A stretch of 64,000 bases of DNA from Ensifer sesbaniae (GTDB taxonomy: Bacteria; Pseudomonadota; Alphaproteobacteria; Rhizobiales; Rhizobiaceae). Numbering within the stretch: the first letter of the stretch is position 1; each line of letters opens with the position of its first letter. Positions 1-8,552 of the stretch are shown here, one piece after another. The notes under the pieces are model-generated. The model saw only the letters and a list, made by a program, of their open reading frames with translations. It had not been told where the DNA came from and did not search any database. The stretch is taken from assembly GCF_013283665.1 (NCBI RefSeq), contig NZ_JABEKU010000002.1, positions 1,858,863-1,922,862 on the forward strand. The letters are read 5' to 3'. A program made the translations under genes and the position numbers.

Positions 1-515
1 TGCTGGTGCTCGGTACCTCTTCCTCGGAGGCTGCACTGCCGGGGCTGATGAGCAAGATGGAAAAGGCCGGCTGCAAGCGCTCGGTCGTCGGTCTCGTCAT
101 CCCGACCGGCTATTCCTTCAACCTCGACGGCACCAATATCTACATGACGCTGGCGGCGCTGTTCATCGCCCAGGCAATGGATATCCAGCTGTCGCTCGGC
201 GACCAGGTACTGCTGCTGCTCGTCGCCATGCTGAGCTCCAAGGGTGCCGCCGGCATCACCGGCGCCGGCTTCATCACGCTGGCCGCAACGCTCTCGGTCG
301 TGCCGGCCGTGCCGGTCGCCGGCATGGCGCTGATCCTCGGCATCGACCGCTTCATGTCGGAATGCCGTGCGCTCACCAATTTCGTCGGCAATGCGGTCGC
401 CACGATCGTCGTCGCGAAGTGGGAAGGTGAGTTGGACGAAGCGCAGATGGCCGCGACGCTCGGCGGCCGTGCGCCTGTCGCCATTCCGCAGCCGGCGCTT
501 CAGCCCGCCGAATAA
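1..515 (+). CDS. dctA: C4-dicarboxylate transport protein DctA, C-terminal part
   Basis: Secondary carrier of the DAACS family that imports succinate, fumarate and malate with cations across the inner membrane. The reading frame is open from the first base, so the start lies outside the window and about 170 residues are visible. The family hallmarks are present: the serine-rich LGTSSSE loop near the beginning, the conserved GYSFNLDGT segment, the [10 protein letters not shown] hairpin and the [16 protein letters not shown] segment that forms the substrate and cation site, followed by the conserved [10 protein letters not shown]-terminus. It ends just before a strong hairpin terminator. The product is confident; gene length and promoter cannot be judged here. 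Confidence 0.93.
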   Translation, partial: LVLGTSSSEAALPGLMSKMEKAGCKRSVVGLVIPTGYSFNLDGTNIYMTLAALFIAQAMDIQLSLGDQVLLLLVAMLSSKGAAGITGAGFITLAATLSVVPAVPVAGMALILGIDRFMSECRALTNFVGNAVATIVVAKWEGELDEAQMAATLGGRAPVAIPQPALQPAE

Positions 516-553
516 GCTTGCCTCCCAAGGCATGACTGCGAAATGCAGTCCGG

Positions 554-581
554 ACGCGGCTCGTGGCAACACGGGCCGCGT
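554..581 (+). terminator. 12-bp hairpin terminator with GCAA tetraloop after dctA
   Basis: ACGCGGC (554-560) pairs with GCCGCGT (575-581). The inner CGTG (562-565) pairs with CACG (570-573), joined by one wobble pair and closed by a GCAA loop. A T-rich tail (TTGTCGTTT) follows. It lies 39 bases after the dctA stop and just before the stop of the convergent WYL regulator, so it probably ends dctA transcription. Confidence 0.7.
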
Positions 582-593
582 TGTCGTTTGGGT

Positions 594-1313
594 TTACTGG
601 CCGGCCAGTTTCATTTTCGGCCGGTCAGGCGCGCCACCGTTCAAGTAGGCGATGAACTCTCGAAGCATCGGCACCCGGCGCGGACGGAAACTCTCGTCCG
701 TCATCCTGATATCGGCGATGCGGTCGATGCGGAACTTGCGGAAATCCTGGCGCAGGCAGCACCAGGCGAGCAGCACCAGCATCCGTTCCAGATAGACGAT
801 CGCGAGCGGCAAAACCTCCCTGTCCGTTCGCTGCTGGTTTGCATCCACATAGCCGATGACGACGGCGCGCTCCTGCCAGCAGGCCTCGCGCAAAAGGCCG
901 ACATCAGCCACCGGCGGATCCCTGCGTTCGAAGCGGTAGACCTGCGACGCGGCATGGAGCGCCTGGCGCTGCAGCCTGTCGGGCAACGTCGCCGTTATCT
1001 TGGAAAGCACCGCGGCTGCCGCCGCCGCGAGGTCGGGCTCGCCCATGTGCTGCACTTCCGCGAGGCCCAGCACCAGAGCCTCGATTTCGAGCCGCGTGAA
1101 AGTTTGCGGCGGCAAGGCGATGTCCTCCGTCAGCCGGTAGCCGAAACCGCGTTCGCCGTCGATCACGGCGCCGGCGGCCCGCAGGCTGTCGATGTCGCGA
1201 TAGAGCGAGCGCATCGACACCCCGGTTTCCTCGGCAAGGCGAGCGGCCGTTACCGGAGAGGGCAACGTGCGAAGCGCTTGGAGCAGGCGGAACAGACGAT
1301 CACTACGGGCCAT
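594..1313 (-). CDS. YafY-type HTH/WYL-domain transcriptional regulator
   Basis: A 239-residue DNA-binding protein. Residues about 1-60 form an HTH_11 winged helix (SDRLFRLLQALRTL, then LAEETGVSMRSLYRDIDSLR and the wing GFGYRL). A WYL ligand-sensing domain occupies about 110-230; its core WYL tripeptide appears as IGYVDANQQR followed by PLAIVYLERMLVLLAWC. The frame is open 32 codons further upstream, but that stretch is cysteine-rich and unlike the family, so the ATG at 1313 (MARSDRL) is taken as start. It is divergent from a glutathione transferase gene 94 bases away, a common pairing in rhizobia in which the regulator is presumed to control its neighbour. The ligand is unknown. Confidence 0.88.
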   Translation of the reverse strand: MARSDRLFRLLQALRTLPSPVTAARLAEETGVSMRSLYRDIDSLRAAGAVIDGERGFGYRLTEDIALPPQTFTRLEIEALVLGLAEVQHMGEPDLAAAAAAVLSKITATLPDRLQRQALHAASQVYRFERRDPPVADVGLLREACWQERAVVIGYVDANQQRTDREVLPLAIVYLERMLVLLAWCCLRQDFRKFRIDRIADIRMTDESFRPRRVPMLREFIAYLNGGAPDRPKMKLAGQ

Positions 1314-1407
1314 GGCTTTGGAAGATAGACGAAGCCTACTGACGAAAACTGGCAGTTGGGCGACTGTATAAGACCCGCATCCGCAAACGCAACCAAGGAA
1401 CCTCATC

Positions 1408-2019
1408 ATGCTGACGCTGTTTCACGCCCCGCGCTCGCGCTCGTCGCGCATCATCACGCTGCTTCGCGAACTCGACGCCATCGACAAGGTGGAGATCGAG
1501 ATCGTCGACATCACCCGCGGAGACGGCAGTGGTCGGAAGGACCCGAAGAATCCGCACCCGGAGGGCAAGGTGCCGCTGCTTGTGCATGATGGCGTCGTGC
1601 TTTGGGAAAGCATTGCGATCATCCAGTATCTGACCGATCTCTTCCCGGAAAAGAAGCTGGCGCCGCTTGCAGGCGACCGGGAACGCGGCCGGTATCTGAG
1701 CTGGCTTGCCTGGTATGCGGGCGTGGTCGAGCCCGTCCTGATCATGCAGGCAGCGGGGCTTTCCCATCCCTATCTGGATTTCACCTTCCGCGGTCCGAAG
1801 CAGATGGCCGAGCGCCTTGAAAGCGCGCTGAAGGATAGCCCCTATCTGATGGGCGACCACTACACGGCCGTAGACCTGCTGCTGCATTCGCCCTTTGCCT
1901 GGTATCCTGCAGCGACACCGGACAGCAATGCCGTCAAGGCATGGGTCGAGCGTTGTGGCGCGCGTCCGTCGCTGCAATGGACCGCCGACTACGATACCCG
2001 CACTGCGGCCGCGGCCTGA
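1408..2019 (+). CDS. Glutathione S-transferase family protein
   Basis: A cytosolic 203-residue GST, expected to conjugate glutathione to electrophiles. The thioredoxin-like N-terminal domain (residues about 1-80) starts LFHAPRSRSSRI, with arginine and serines where the catalytic Ser/Tyr normally sits. It includes the cis-proline loop GKVPLLV and the glutathione-binding motif WESIAIIQYL. An all-helical C-terminal domain follows, with ALKDSPYLMGDHYTAVDLLL, the N-capping-box region typical of GSTs. An AAGGA Shine-Dalgarno sequence lies about ten bases upstream of the ATG. It is divergent from the WYL regulator. The physiological substrate cannot be told from sequence. Confidence 0.9.
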   Translation: MLTLFHAPRSRSSRIITLLRELDAIDKVEIEIVDITRGDGSGRKDPKNPHPEGKVPLLVHDGVVLWESIAIIQYLTDLFPEKKLAPLAGDRERGRYLSWLAWYAGVVEPVLIMQAAGLSHPYLDFTFRGPKQMAERLESALKDSPYLMGDHYTAVDLLLHSPFAWYPAATPDSNAVKAWVERCGARPSLQWTADYDTRTAAAA

Positions 2020-2061
2020 CTGCGCTTAATGGCCACGCGCGGAGAGGGTAGCATTCCTCCG

Positions 2062-2562
2062 CTATTGTCGTTTGAGGTTTATCTCGCTCGTCACCACGTG
2101 CTTACCCGAAGCAGGATCGACGTCAATCGTCGTCAACTGCATTCCGTTGGTGCCGATCTTGCGCACGGTCAGATCGGCCCGGCGGTCGCCGTTGACGTCC
2201 CTGGCCCAACGGATGGTGAGGTTGATCGCGTCGCCGCGGCGACGGCCATTGAGCCCGGCGCGCCCGCCGCGGGGGCCGAGATAGGAGCCGCTATAGGTCG
2301 AACCCGTGTAGCGCAGCTTTGCGTCGATGGAGCGCGAGATCAGCAGCATCCCCCGGCAGACACCGGCCATTGACAGCGCGAGACCGGTTGCCTCGGAGTT
2401 GAAGCTGCAGGAAACGTTGATTGGGGACATGTTCGCCCGGATACGAACGACGCCAACGCCCGCCCAGCTACCACCCAACGACTTCAGGAATGCACCCTCG
2501 TCCGCGCGCGCAACGCCAGGGGCGAGCGCGGCCATGACAACAAGCGACAACCAACGAGGCAT
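2062..2562 (-). CDS. Hypothetical exported protein
   Basis: A 166-residue protein of unknown function. Residues 1-20 form a clear signal peptide (basic N-end, LSLVVMAALAPGVARA, likely cleavage after ARA). The mature part starts DEGAFLKSLGGSWAGVG and is rich in beta-forming residues, with two cysteines (VSCSF, AGVCRG) that could form a periplasmic disulfide. The C-terminal half carries DVNGDRRADLTVRKIG. GGAGGA lies about nine bases upstream of the ATG. It seems monocistronic, and nothing nearby suggests a role. Similar small secreted proteins occur widely in rhizobia without an assigned function. Confidence 0.75.
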   Translation of the reverse strand: MPRWLSLVVMAALAPGVARADEGAFLKSLGGSWAGVGVVRIRANMSPINVSCSFNSEATGLALSMAGVCRGMLLISRSIDAKLRYTGSTYSGSYLGPRGGRAGLNGRRRGDAINLTIRWARDVNGDRRADLTVRKIGTNGMQLTTIDVDPASGKHVVTSEINLKRQ

Positions 2563-2660
2563 GGATGCAATCCTCCGTTCAGCGGTGTCGATAGTACAAT
2601 AGTCGGCGTCTGGATCACTAGCCGAACGCTGTCAGCGTGGCGGATGTTCCGTTCCTCGTC

Positions 2661-3590
2661 TCAGATTCCGTGCAGAACCTGTGTGGCCTTGACGGCGGCC
2701 GACGCCCGGTTCTCGACTCCGAGCTTCACATAGATCTGTTCCAGATGCTTGGTCACCGTACGCGCGCTCAGGCCCAGGATCTCGCCGATGTCGCGGTTCG
2801 CCTTGCCCTTGGCGATCCAGAGCAACACCTCGGATTCCCGTTGCGTCAGTGCGAAATGTTGGCGGAGCATTTCATCGTCCGTCAGTCGGTTCTCGGCCGT
2901 CAGGCGAAAGAGATATTCGTTCGGACCGATGCCGCCGAGATAGGATATCTGCAGACCCGATTGGCCCGGCTGGTCGAGCGTGAAGCTATCCTCGTGCGAT
3001 GACGTTCCTCGACCGCGGTTTTCCATCCAGTGCGCGATGCGTTTCGTGACCGTACTCAATCCATCGTCGCGGCCGGTTGCGGCATTGACGAGGCGGGTCG
3101 CCTGGGGCGTCGACCAGCAGATACTGCCATCGGCGCGAACCGCCAGCAGGTGGCGCCCGGCGGCATCGAGCGCGACCCGCGCGCTCTGGGCCGAGCGCGC
3201 ATTGGACAGATGAACGCGGATGCGCGCCCTGAGTTCGTCGATGTTGATCGGCTTGGTCAGATAGTCGACGCCGCCAGCCTCGAGGGCGCGAACAACATGC
3301 TCGGTCTCCGTCAATCCGGTCATGAACAGTATCGGTGTCTGGCCGACGGCGGCATTGGCCTTGAGGCGTCGGCAGGTCTCGAAGCCGTCCATGCCGGGCA
3401 TGACGGCGTCCAGCAGAATGACGTCGGGGGTTATGCGCTCCGCGATCGAAAGCGCGGCGTTGCCCGACGTGGCGATCAGCGCGGAAAAGCCCGATTGCTC
3501 CAGGGCCTCGGTGAGGAAGCCGAGGGCTTCCGGTGAATCGTCGACGAGCAGAACGATGTCCCGGCGGTCGTAGGTCTCAGCCACGAGCAT
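2661..3590 (-). CDS. LuxR-type DNA-binding response regulator
   Basis: A 309-residue two-component output protein. Receiver domain at about 11-125, with acidic residues VDDS at 17-20, phospho-acceptor Asp at about 61 (LLDAVMPGMDG), conserved Thr in FMTGLT and Lys in LTKPIN. A middle region (about 135-240) resembles a degenerate PAS-like segment (VRADGSICWSTPQATRLVN). A LuxR/GerE helix-turn-helix occupies the last 65 residues (LTQRESEVLLWIAKGKANRDIGEILGLSARTVTKHL). The chosen ATG at 3590 overlaps the end of the upstream kinase gene by 14 bases, implying translational coupling; the frame extends upstream inside the kinase gene but that part is not protein-like. It is presumably phosphorylated by the NCS1-fused kinase. 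Target genes are unknown. Confidence 0.9.
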   Translation of the reverse strand: MLVAETYDRRDIVLLVDDSPEALGFLTEALEQSGFSALIATSGNAALSIAERITPDVILLDAVMPGMDGFETCRRLKANAAVGQTPILFMTGLTETEHVVRALEAGGVDYLTKPINIDELRARIRVHLSNARSAQSARVALDAAGRHLLAVRADGSICWSTPQATRLVNAATGRDDGLSTVTKRIAHWMENRGRGTSSHEDSFTLDQPGQSGLQISYLGGIGPNEYLFRLTAENRLTDDEMLRQHFALTQRESEVLLWIAKGKANRDIGEILGLSARTVTKHLEQIYVKLGVENRASAAVKATQVLHGI

Positions 3591-6500
3591 CGCCTCCTTC
3601 TTGGGTGCTGTTCTTGAGGAAGGCGTCGTAGCCGGAGAGATCGAAGGCCTGCACGTAGGAACGGGCTTCTTCGACGAAGGATTGATGTTCGGGCTCCATC
3701 GCAATCTCCGTCAGTTTGGCCTCGATGCCTCTGATGTAGCCGATCTCGCCGAGGCGGATCAGTTCCTGGACGTGGTGGAGGTGCGGGCGCGTCATCGGCC
3801 GGGCAACTGGGGCGGTATGCAGCTTTTCTTCGCCTTCGTGGATCCAGGTCAGGCCAAGATGGACCGCAAGCTTGTCGACGAGTTGCCCGACGACGAAGGG
3901 CTTGGCGAGCGTGTCGTCGTGGCCGGTGAAAGATCCGGTGGTCGAGCCGTCTCCGATGTTGGCCGACAGCATGATGATCGGCGCCGTTTGTCCAGTTTCG
4001 CGCAGCCGCCCCGCGAGTTCCCAGCCGTTCATGCCCGGCATCGAAATGTCGATCAGGAAGAGGTCCGGGCTGACGTCTTCAAGGAGAGAGAGGCAGTCGC
4101 CCCCGGATGGAACGGCGAAGACCGTGAAATCCATGGGCAGGAGGATTTCACGCATCAGGGCGCGATGATCGGCATTATCGTCGACGACGACGATCGTGCG
4201 CCGCGGGCCGAGATAGGAGGTGATGCGCCGGACGGGCGCTGCCAGCGCCGGGCGGTCGACCGCCGAAAGCATCAGCCGGACGCGGAAGCTGGTGCCTTCG
4301 CCGAGCTTACTGGTCACGGCGATTTCGCCGCCGAGCGTCTGCGTCAGAAGCCTGGTGATCGTCAGCCCCAGGCCGAGGCCCGGCATGCTGCCTTGATGCT
4401 CGGCCTCGCCGCGCTGGAAGGGGTCGAAAATGCGCGGCAGGTCCTTCTCGGCAATGCCGCGGCCGCTATCGGCAATCATGAAGGTCGCAACCTGGCTTCG
4501 ATAGGCGACCTCCAGGCGGATGCCGCCGCGCTCGGTGAACTTCAGCGCGTTGGAGAGAAGGTTGACGAGGATTTGGCGCAGACGCTTCTCGTCGGTCTTC
4601 ACGTAGCGCGGCAGGCTCGCGGTGCGCTCGTGCTCGAAGGTGATGCCCTTGGCCTGCGCCTGCGGTCGGAACATCTCGACTATCTGGTCGAGGAAGTCGT
4701 GAATGTTGATCTCGTTGGAATAGACCTGCAGCTTGCCGGCCTCGATCTTGGAGATATCCAGTAGCCCGTCGATCAGGCCGGAGAGATGATCGGCGCTGCG
4801 CTTGATCACCTTGATCGCGCCCTGTCGGGCCGGCGGAATGGTCTCGTCGCGCTCCAGCACCTGGGCATAGCCAAGCACGGCGTTGAGCGGCGTCCTGAGT
4901 TCGTGGCTGAGGCCGACGACGTAGCGGCTCTTGGCACGATTGGCCGCCTCCGCCGTTTCCTTCGCCTGCTGCAGCGCCGCGTCCGTCTTCTTGTGGGCGG
5001 CGATTTCTTTCAGAAGGAGGGTGTTCTGGCGCGAGGATTCTTCTTCCGCGACGACGCGGCTGTCATGGGCGAGCACATAGAACCAGGAGACAATGCCGGC
5101 GAGCACGGCAAAGACGAAGAAGACGACGGCGATGGTGCGTTCGACGACGGCGGCAGTCTCTGGCGACGCGCCGGCGGTCTGGTGCGCGATCATCGCCAGG
5201 ATCACGCCGATGCCGGCAATCGAGAGCACCGCGGAGATCGCGTAGCGGCCGAGGCGCGTCGCGAGCTTTTCCGTGACGGTGCGCGGAAGCAGGGTGTTGG
5301 CGACGGCTGCGACCTGGGCGTTGAAGCGCGCCTTCGGCTTGCACATGTCATGGCAACGGCTGTCGAGCGAACAGCAAAGCGAACAGATCGGCGCAGCATA
5401 GGCCGGGCACCAGGCCATGTCCTCCGGCTCGAACGGATGCTCGCAGATCGAGCAGGCGATTTCGTTCTGGTTTGCCCAGCTTCGGCGCGGTTTGCGGGCG
5501 AGGTAGAATTTGCCATCTGTCAGCCAGGCAATTAGCGGAGAGGCGATGAAGGCGACGACGAGCGCGATATAAGGCGCCAGCGAAGCGGCGATCTCTCCGA
5601 AGGCGCCGAAATGCGCCGTCAAAGCTACCGTCGCCGAGATCGCCATGGCGCCAAGCCCCACCGGATTGATGTCGTACAGATGGGCGCGCTTGAACTCGAT
5701 GCCCGGCGGTGAAAGGCCGAGCGGCTTGTTGACGAAGAGATCGGCCGAAATCGTGCAAAGCCAGGCCATGGCGATGATCGAGAAGACGCCGAGCGTTTCT
5801 TCAAGCAGCCGGTAGATGCCGAGCTCCATCAGGAGAAGCGCGATGGCGACATTGAAGACCAGCCAGACGACGCGGCCCGGGTGACTGTGGGTCAGGCGCG
5901 AAAAGAAGTTCGACCAGGCAAGCGAGCCGGCATAGGCATTCATGACGTTGATTTTCAGCTGCGACACGACGACGAAGGCGACCATCAAGAGCAGCGCAGC
6001 CGCTTCGGACGGGATCATGTAGCCGAAGGCGGTGTAGTACATCTGCGCCGGATCGGCGGCTCTGGTCGAGGGCACGCCGCTCGAAAGCGCCAGCACGACG
6101 AGGAAGGACCCGGCAAGCAGCTTCGGCGCGCCGACGATCACCCAGCCGGAACCGGCGAGGAAGACGGCGATGCGATGATGCAGCTTGCGCTGCCCGTCCG
6201 GCGGCAGGAAACGCAGGAAGTCGACCTGCTCGCCGATCTGCGCCATTAGCGCGAAGATCACGGCCGACGCTGCACCGAATTCGACGAGACCGAACGGCGC
6301 AAACGTGCCGGGAGGGCCCGAAGCGTGATGAATGCCGGAATAGGCAAGCCAAGAGCCGACCTTCTCCCAATCGGCGAATGCGATGAAGACGAAGGGCAGG
6401 ATGTTGAGCACGATCCAGAAGGGCTGGGTCAAAAGCTGGAACTTGCTGATCAGCCGCACACCGTGAGTGACGAGCGGGATGACGACGGCAGCGCTGACGA

Positions 6501-6960
6501 TGTAACCGACCCACAAGGGGATGCCGAGCGCCAGTTCGAGCGCCCCCGACATGATCGAGGCCTCGATCGCGAAGAGGATAAAGGTGAAGCTCGCATAGAT
6601 CAGCGAGGTCAGCGTCGAGCCGATATAGCCGAAGCTGGCGCCGCGGGTGAGCAGATCGATGTCGACCCCGTGACGGATGGCGTAGCGGCTGATCGGCAGT
6701 CCCACGGTCAGGATCATTAGGCTTGCGACCAGGATCGCGACAATCGCATTGGTGGTGCCATAGGACATGGTGATGGCGCCGCCGATAGCTTCCAGTGCCA
6801 GGAAGGAGATGGCGCCGATGGCGGTCTGCGAGATGCGCTCGGAGGAAAAGCGCCGCGCGCTCTTGGCGGTAAAGCGCAACGCATAGTCTTCAAGCGTCTG
6901 GTTGGCGACCCAACGATTGTACTCCCGCCTTATGGGAATGATGCGCTGGCGTGCCGCCAT
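3577..6960 (-). CDS. Hybrid histidine kinase with N-terminal NCS1 transporter-like sensor
   Basis: A 1127-residue membrane kinase. Residues about 20-485 form a 12-helix purine-cytosine permease (NCS1) type domain. A cysteine cluster follows at 503-540 (CSIC, C518, CSLCC, C536, C540; eight cysteines), resembling a zinc ribbon. Two further membrane helices lie at about 573-593 and 609-630, then a coiled coil. The HisKA domain has His686 (SHELRTPLN); the HATPase domain has N-box NLLSNALKF, DSGRGI and GLGLGL. A receiver at about 920-1040 has Asp971 (LIDISMPGMNGW). The start at 6960 has AGGAA six bases upstream; a GTG twelve codons earlier lacks a ribosome site. It is followed by an overlapping response regulator. 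The plan parallels CbrA and CrbS, which carry SLC5 transporter domains; here the transporter is NCS1. Substrate unknown. Confidence 0.9.
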   Translation of the reverse strand: MAARQRIIPIRREYNRWVANQTLEDYALRFTAKSARRFSSERISQTAIGAISFLALEAIGGAITMSYGTTNAIVAILVASLMILTVGLPISRYAIRHGVDIDLLTRGASFGYIGSTLTSLIYASFTFILFAIEASIMSGALELALGIPLWVGYIVSAAVVIPLVTHGVRLISKFQLLTQPFWIVLNILPFVFIAFADWEKVGSWLAYSGIHHASGPPGTFAPFGLVEFGAASAVIFALMAQIGEQVDFLRFLPPDGQRKLHHRIAVFLAGSGWVIVGAPKLLAGSFLVVLALSSGVPSTRAADPAQMYYTAFGYMIPSEAAALLLMVAFVVVSQLKINVMNAYAGSLAWSNFFSRLTHSHPGRVVWLVFNVAIALLLMELGIYRLLEETLGVFSIIAMAWLCTISADLFVNKPLGLSPPGIEFKRAHLYDINPVGLGAMAISATVALTAHFGAFGEIAASLAPYIALVVAFIASPLIAWLTDGKFYLARKPRRSWANQNEIACSICEHPFEPEDMAWCPAYAAPICSLCCSLDSRCHDMCKPKARFNAQVAAVANTLLPRTVTEKLATRLGRYAISAVLSIAGIGVILAMIAHQTAGASPETAAVVERTIAVVFFVFAVLAGIVSWFYVLAHDSRVVAEEESSRQNTLLLKEIAAHKKTDAALQQAKETAEAANRAKSRYVVGLSHELRTPLNAVLGYAQVLERDETIPPARQGAIKVIKRSADHLSGLIDGLLDISKIEAGKLQVYSNEINIHDFLDQIVEMFRPQAQAKGITFEHERTASLPRYVKTDEKRLRQILVNLLSNALKFTERGGIRLEVAYRSQVATFMIADSGRGIAEKDLPRIFDPFQRGEAEHQGSMPGLGLGLTITRLLTQTLGGEIAVTSKLGEGTSFRVRLMLSAVDRPALAAPVRRITSYLGPRRTIVVVDDNADHRALMREILLPMDFTVFAVPSGGDCLSLLEDVSPDLFLIDISMPGMNGWELAGRLRETGQTAPIIMLSANIGDGSTTGSFTGHDDTLAKPFVVGQLVDKLAVHLGLTWIHEGEEKLHTAPVARPMTRPHLHHVQELIRLGEIGYIRGIEAKLTEIAMEPEHQSFVEEARSYVQAFDLSGYDAFLKNSTQEGGDARG

Positions 6961-7141
6961 GGGGTTCCTAACGTGCCGTCGAGGGAGTTTCTGCACTTTT
7001 TCTTAGCACGGATGTTTTCTGCTTAAAATTGCTGCAACAGAGAAATGTGACGGTCCGCACGGAAAAACCGGACCCTCCGGTTTTGGCTGTCGAAGTGCCG
7101 AACCGGATGGCTGCCCGGAAGTTCTTGAGTGCAGTGTGCCG

Positions 7142-8545
7142 TTAGCTGGGCCGGCAATAGATCGGGTTGCTGATGGCGCGGCGGATCGTACGGTTCACGA
7201 GATCGTCCTCGCAAAGCTGCCAGGGGAGGGCCTTGCCGCGAAGGGCCTCCCGGAATGTCTCGACGATCCCGCCGCGGCTTGCAGCTGCAACGATCTCGGT
7301 GCGCAGGAAGCGATCGGGCGCGCCGACGTACTGGCCGGTCCAGTCGTCGGCTTCGATCACCTGGTCACCGATGACGCCCGAGGCATCGAGCCACATCAGC
7401 TTGTCGCCTTTGGCGCCTCGAACCTGCGCATCCGCTGCCACGGGGCCGGCGACGGTCGATCCCATCGGCTCACCATTGGCAGTGAGTTCCAGATGCGGTC
7501 CCGTTGGGCTCTCCGTGACATAGCCGCGGCCGGATTTCATGGCGCCGAGCACGGCCTCTTCGGATAGTTCCTCGAGATGAAGCACTGTCGTCGGACGGGC
7601 GAGGACCAGGGGGCCTTCCGGCATCAAACGGGCGGGCTGGTGAAAGTCGCTGCCGCCGATGGCGGAGATCTTCAGGCCTGAGGCGAGGCGCTGCTGGTAG
7701 CGCTCCAAGGACACCCAGTTCCAGGCAAGCCAGTGGGATTGCCAGACCTCCATGCAATCGATCTTCGGCACCTCGTAGTCCCAGGGGATCGTCGGCTTGT
7801 CGTGGTTGATCGAAAGCAGTCCGCCGCGCTCATGCACCAGGCGCGCGAGCGTATGGGCGTGCTCGGGTCTCGTCATGCGGAAATCGATCCAGTCGTCGAC
7901 ACCAAAGACATTGGCGTGGCCGATGGCGGTGGTGACTTCCATGGCACTTACGAAGACGAGGTCTGGAGAAGAGTGCGGATGAAAATAGCGTCGCTGGGTG
8001 ATCGTGTTGTGGTCGGCAACCGCGAGGAAGTCGAGCCCTGCCTGGCGCGCGGCCGCGTGCAGCAGTTCCGGCGAGCCTGCCGCATCCGAATGGAAGGTGT
8101 GGCAGTGCAGGTCGCCGCGATACCAGCCGGGTCCCTTGCGTATCGGGAACTGTCGCGCCGGCTGCGGTGCGATCGCGCGCGGGCTGCTGTCATAGTCTAC
8201 GGTCACCAATGCCTCGACGCCGTCGTCAGGGATCTTGTAGAGACCCAGCATGACCATCCATCGTCCGGGTGGTATCGCGCCATGGATATAGCCGGGTGTG
8301 GCGTCGTCGATGGCGACGAAGAAGCGGTCGCGTGCGCCGCCGCTCCAGCCGCGAAAGCCCCGCTCCGTCGGATAGTCCGTGGCACGCGGGTCAAGCACGC
8401 CGAGATCGACGATGCACCCCTCAGACTTGGGATAGCTGAGCGTCACGTCGATCCGTGTCACGCCGTCCGGCACATCGAAGGGCACATAGAAATAGGGATC
8501 GGCGGCCTGGTGCTTGCGGGTGATCCGCACGGCGAATTCCTGCAT
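7142..8545 (-). CDS. CehA/McbA-type PHP-domain metallohydrolase
   Basis: A 467-residue probable phosphoesterase or hydrolase. Residues about 1-140 form a beta-rich N-terminal region. A PHP domain follows with metal-binding motifs GDLHCHTFHSD, VADHNTIT, SAMEVTTAIGHANVFG, SINHDKP and GGSDFHQP. The C-terminal region reads like a beta-sandwich (LELTANGEPMGSTV). The family hydrolyses phosphoesters or, in CehA/McbA, carbamate pesticides. It is the last gene of the minus-strand ABC operon, seven bases after the ATPase gene, so it probably acts on an imported glycan-like or phosphorylated compound. The start at 8545 was chosen because the longer frame runs into the ATPase gene in a low-complexity reading. 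No signal peptide, so it acts in the cytoplasm. Confidence 0.85.
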   Translation of the reverse strand: MQEFAVRITRKHQAADPYFYVPFDVPDGVTRIDVTLSYPKSEGCIVDLGVLDPRATDYPTERGFRGWSGGARDRFFVAIDDATPGYIHGAIPPGRWMVMLGLYKIPDDGVEALVTVDYDSSPRAIAPQPARQFPIRKGPGWYRGDLHCHTFHSDAAGSPELLHAAARQAGLDFLAVADHNTITQRRYFHPHSSPDLVFVSAMEVTTAIGHANVFGVDDWIDFRMTRPEHAHTLARLVHERGGLLSINHDKPTIPWDYEVPKIDCMEVWQSHWLAWNWVSLERYQQRLASGLKISAIGGSDFHQPARLMPEGPLVLARPTTVLHLEELSEEAVLGAMKSGRGYVTESPTGPHLELTANGEPMGSTVAGPVAADAQVRGAKGDKLMWLDASGVIGDQVIEADDWTGQYVGAPDRFLRTEIVAAASRGGIVETFREALRGKALPWQLCEDDLVNRTIRRAISNPIYCRPS

Positions 8546-8552
8546 GGCCGCC

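Noticed and set aside
543-1328. A 261-codon plus-strand frame over the WYL regulator
   Set aside because: Antisense to a recognisable HTH/WYL protein and without any family character of its own.
3601-4764. A 387-codon plus-strand frame inside the kinase gene
   Set aside because: Antisense to conserved kinase motifs; high-GC third-position bias leaves such frames open by chance.
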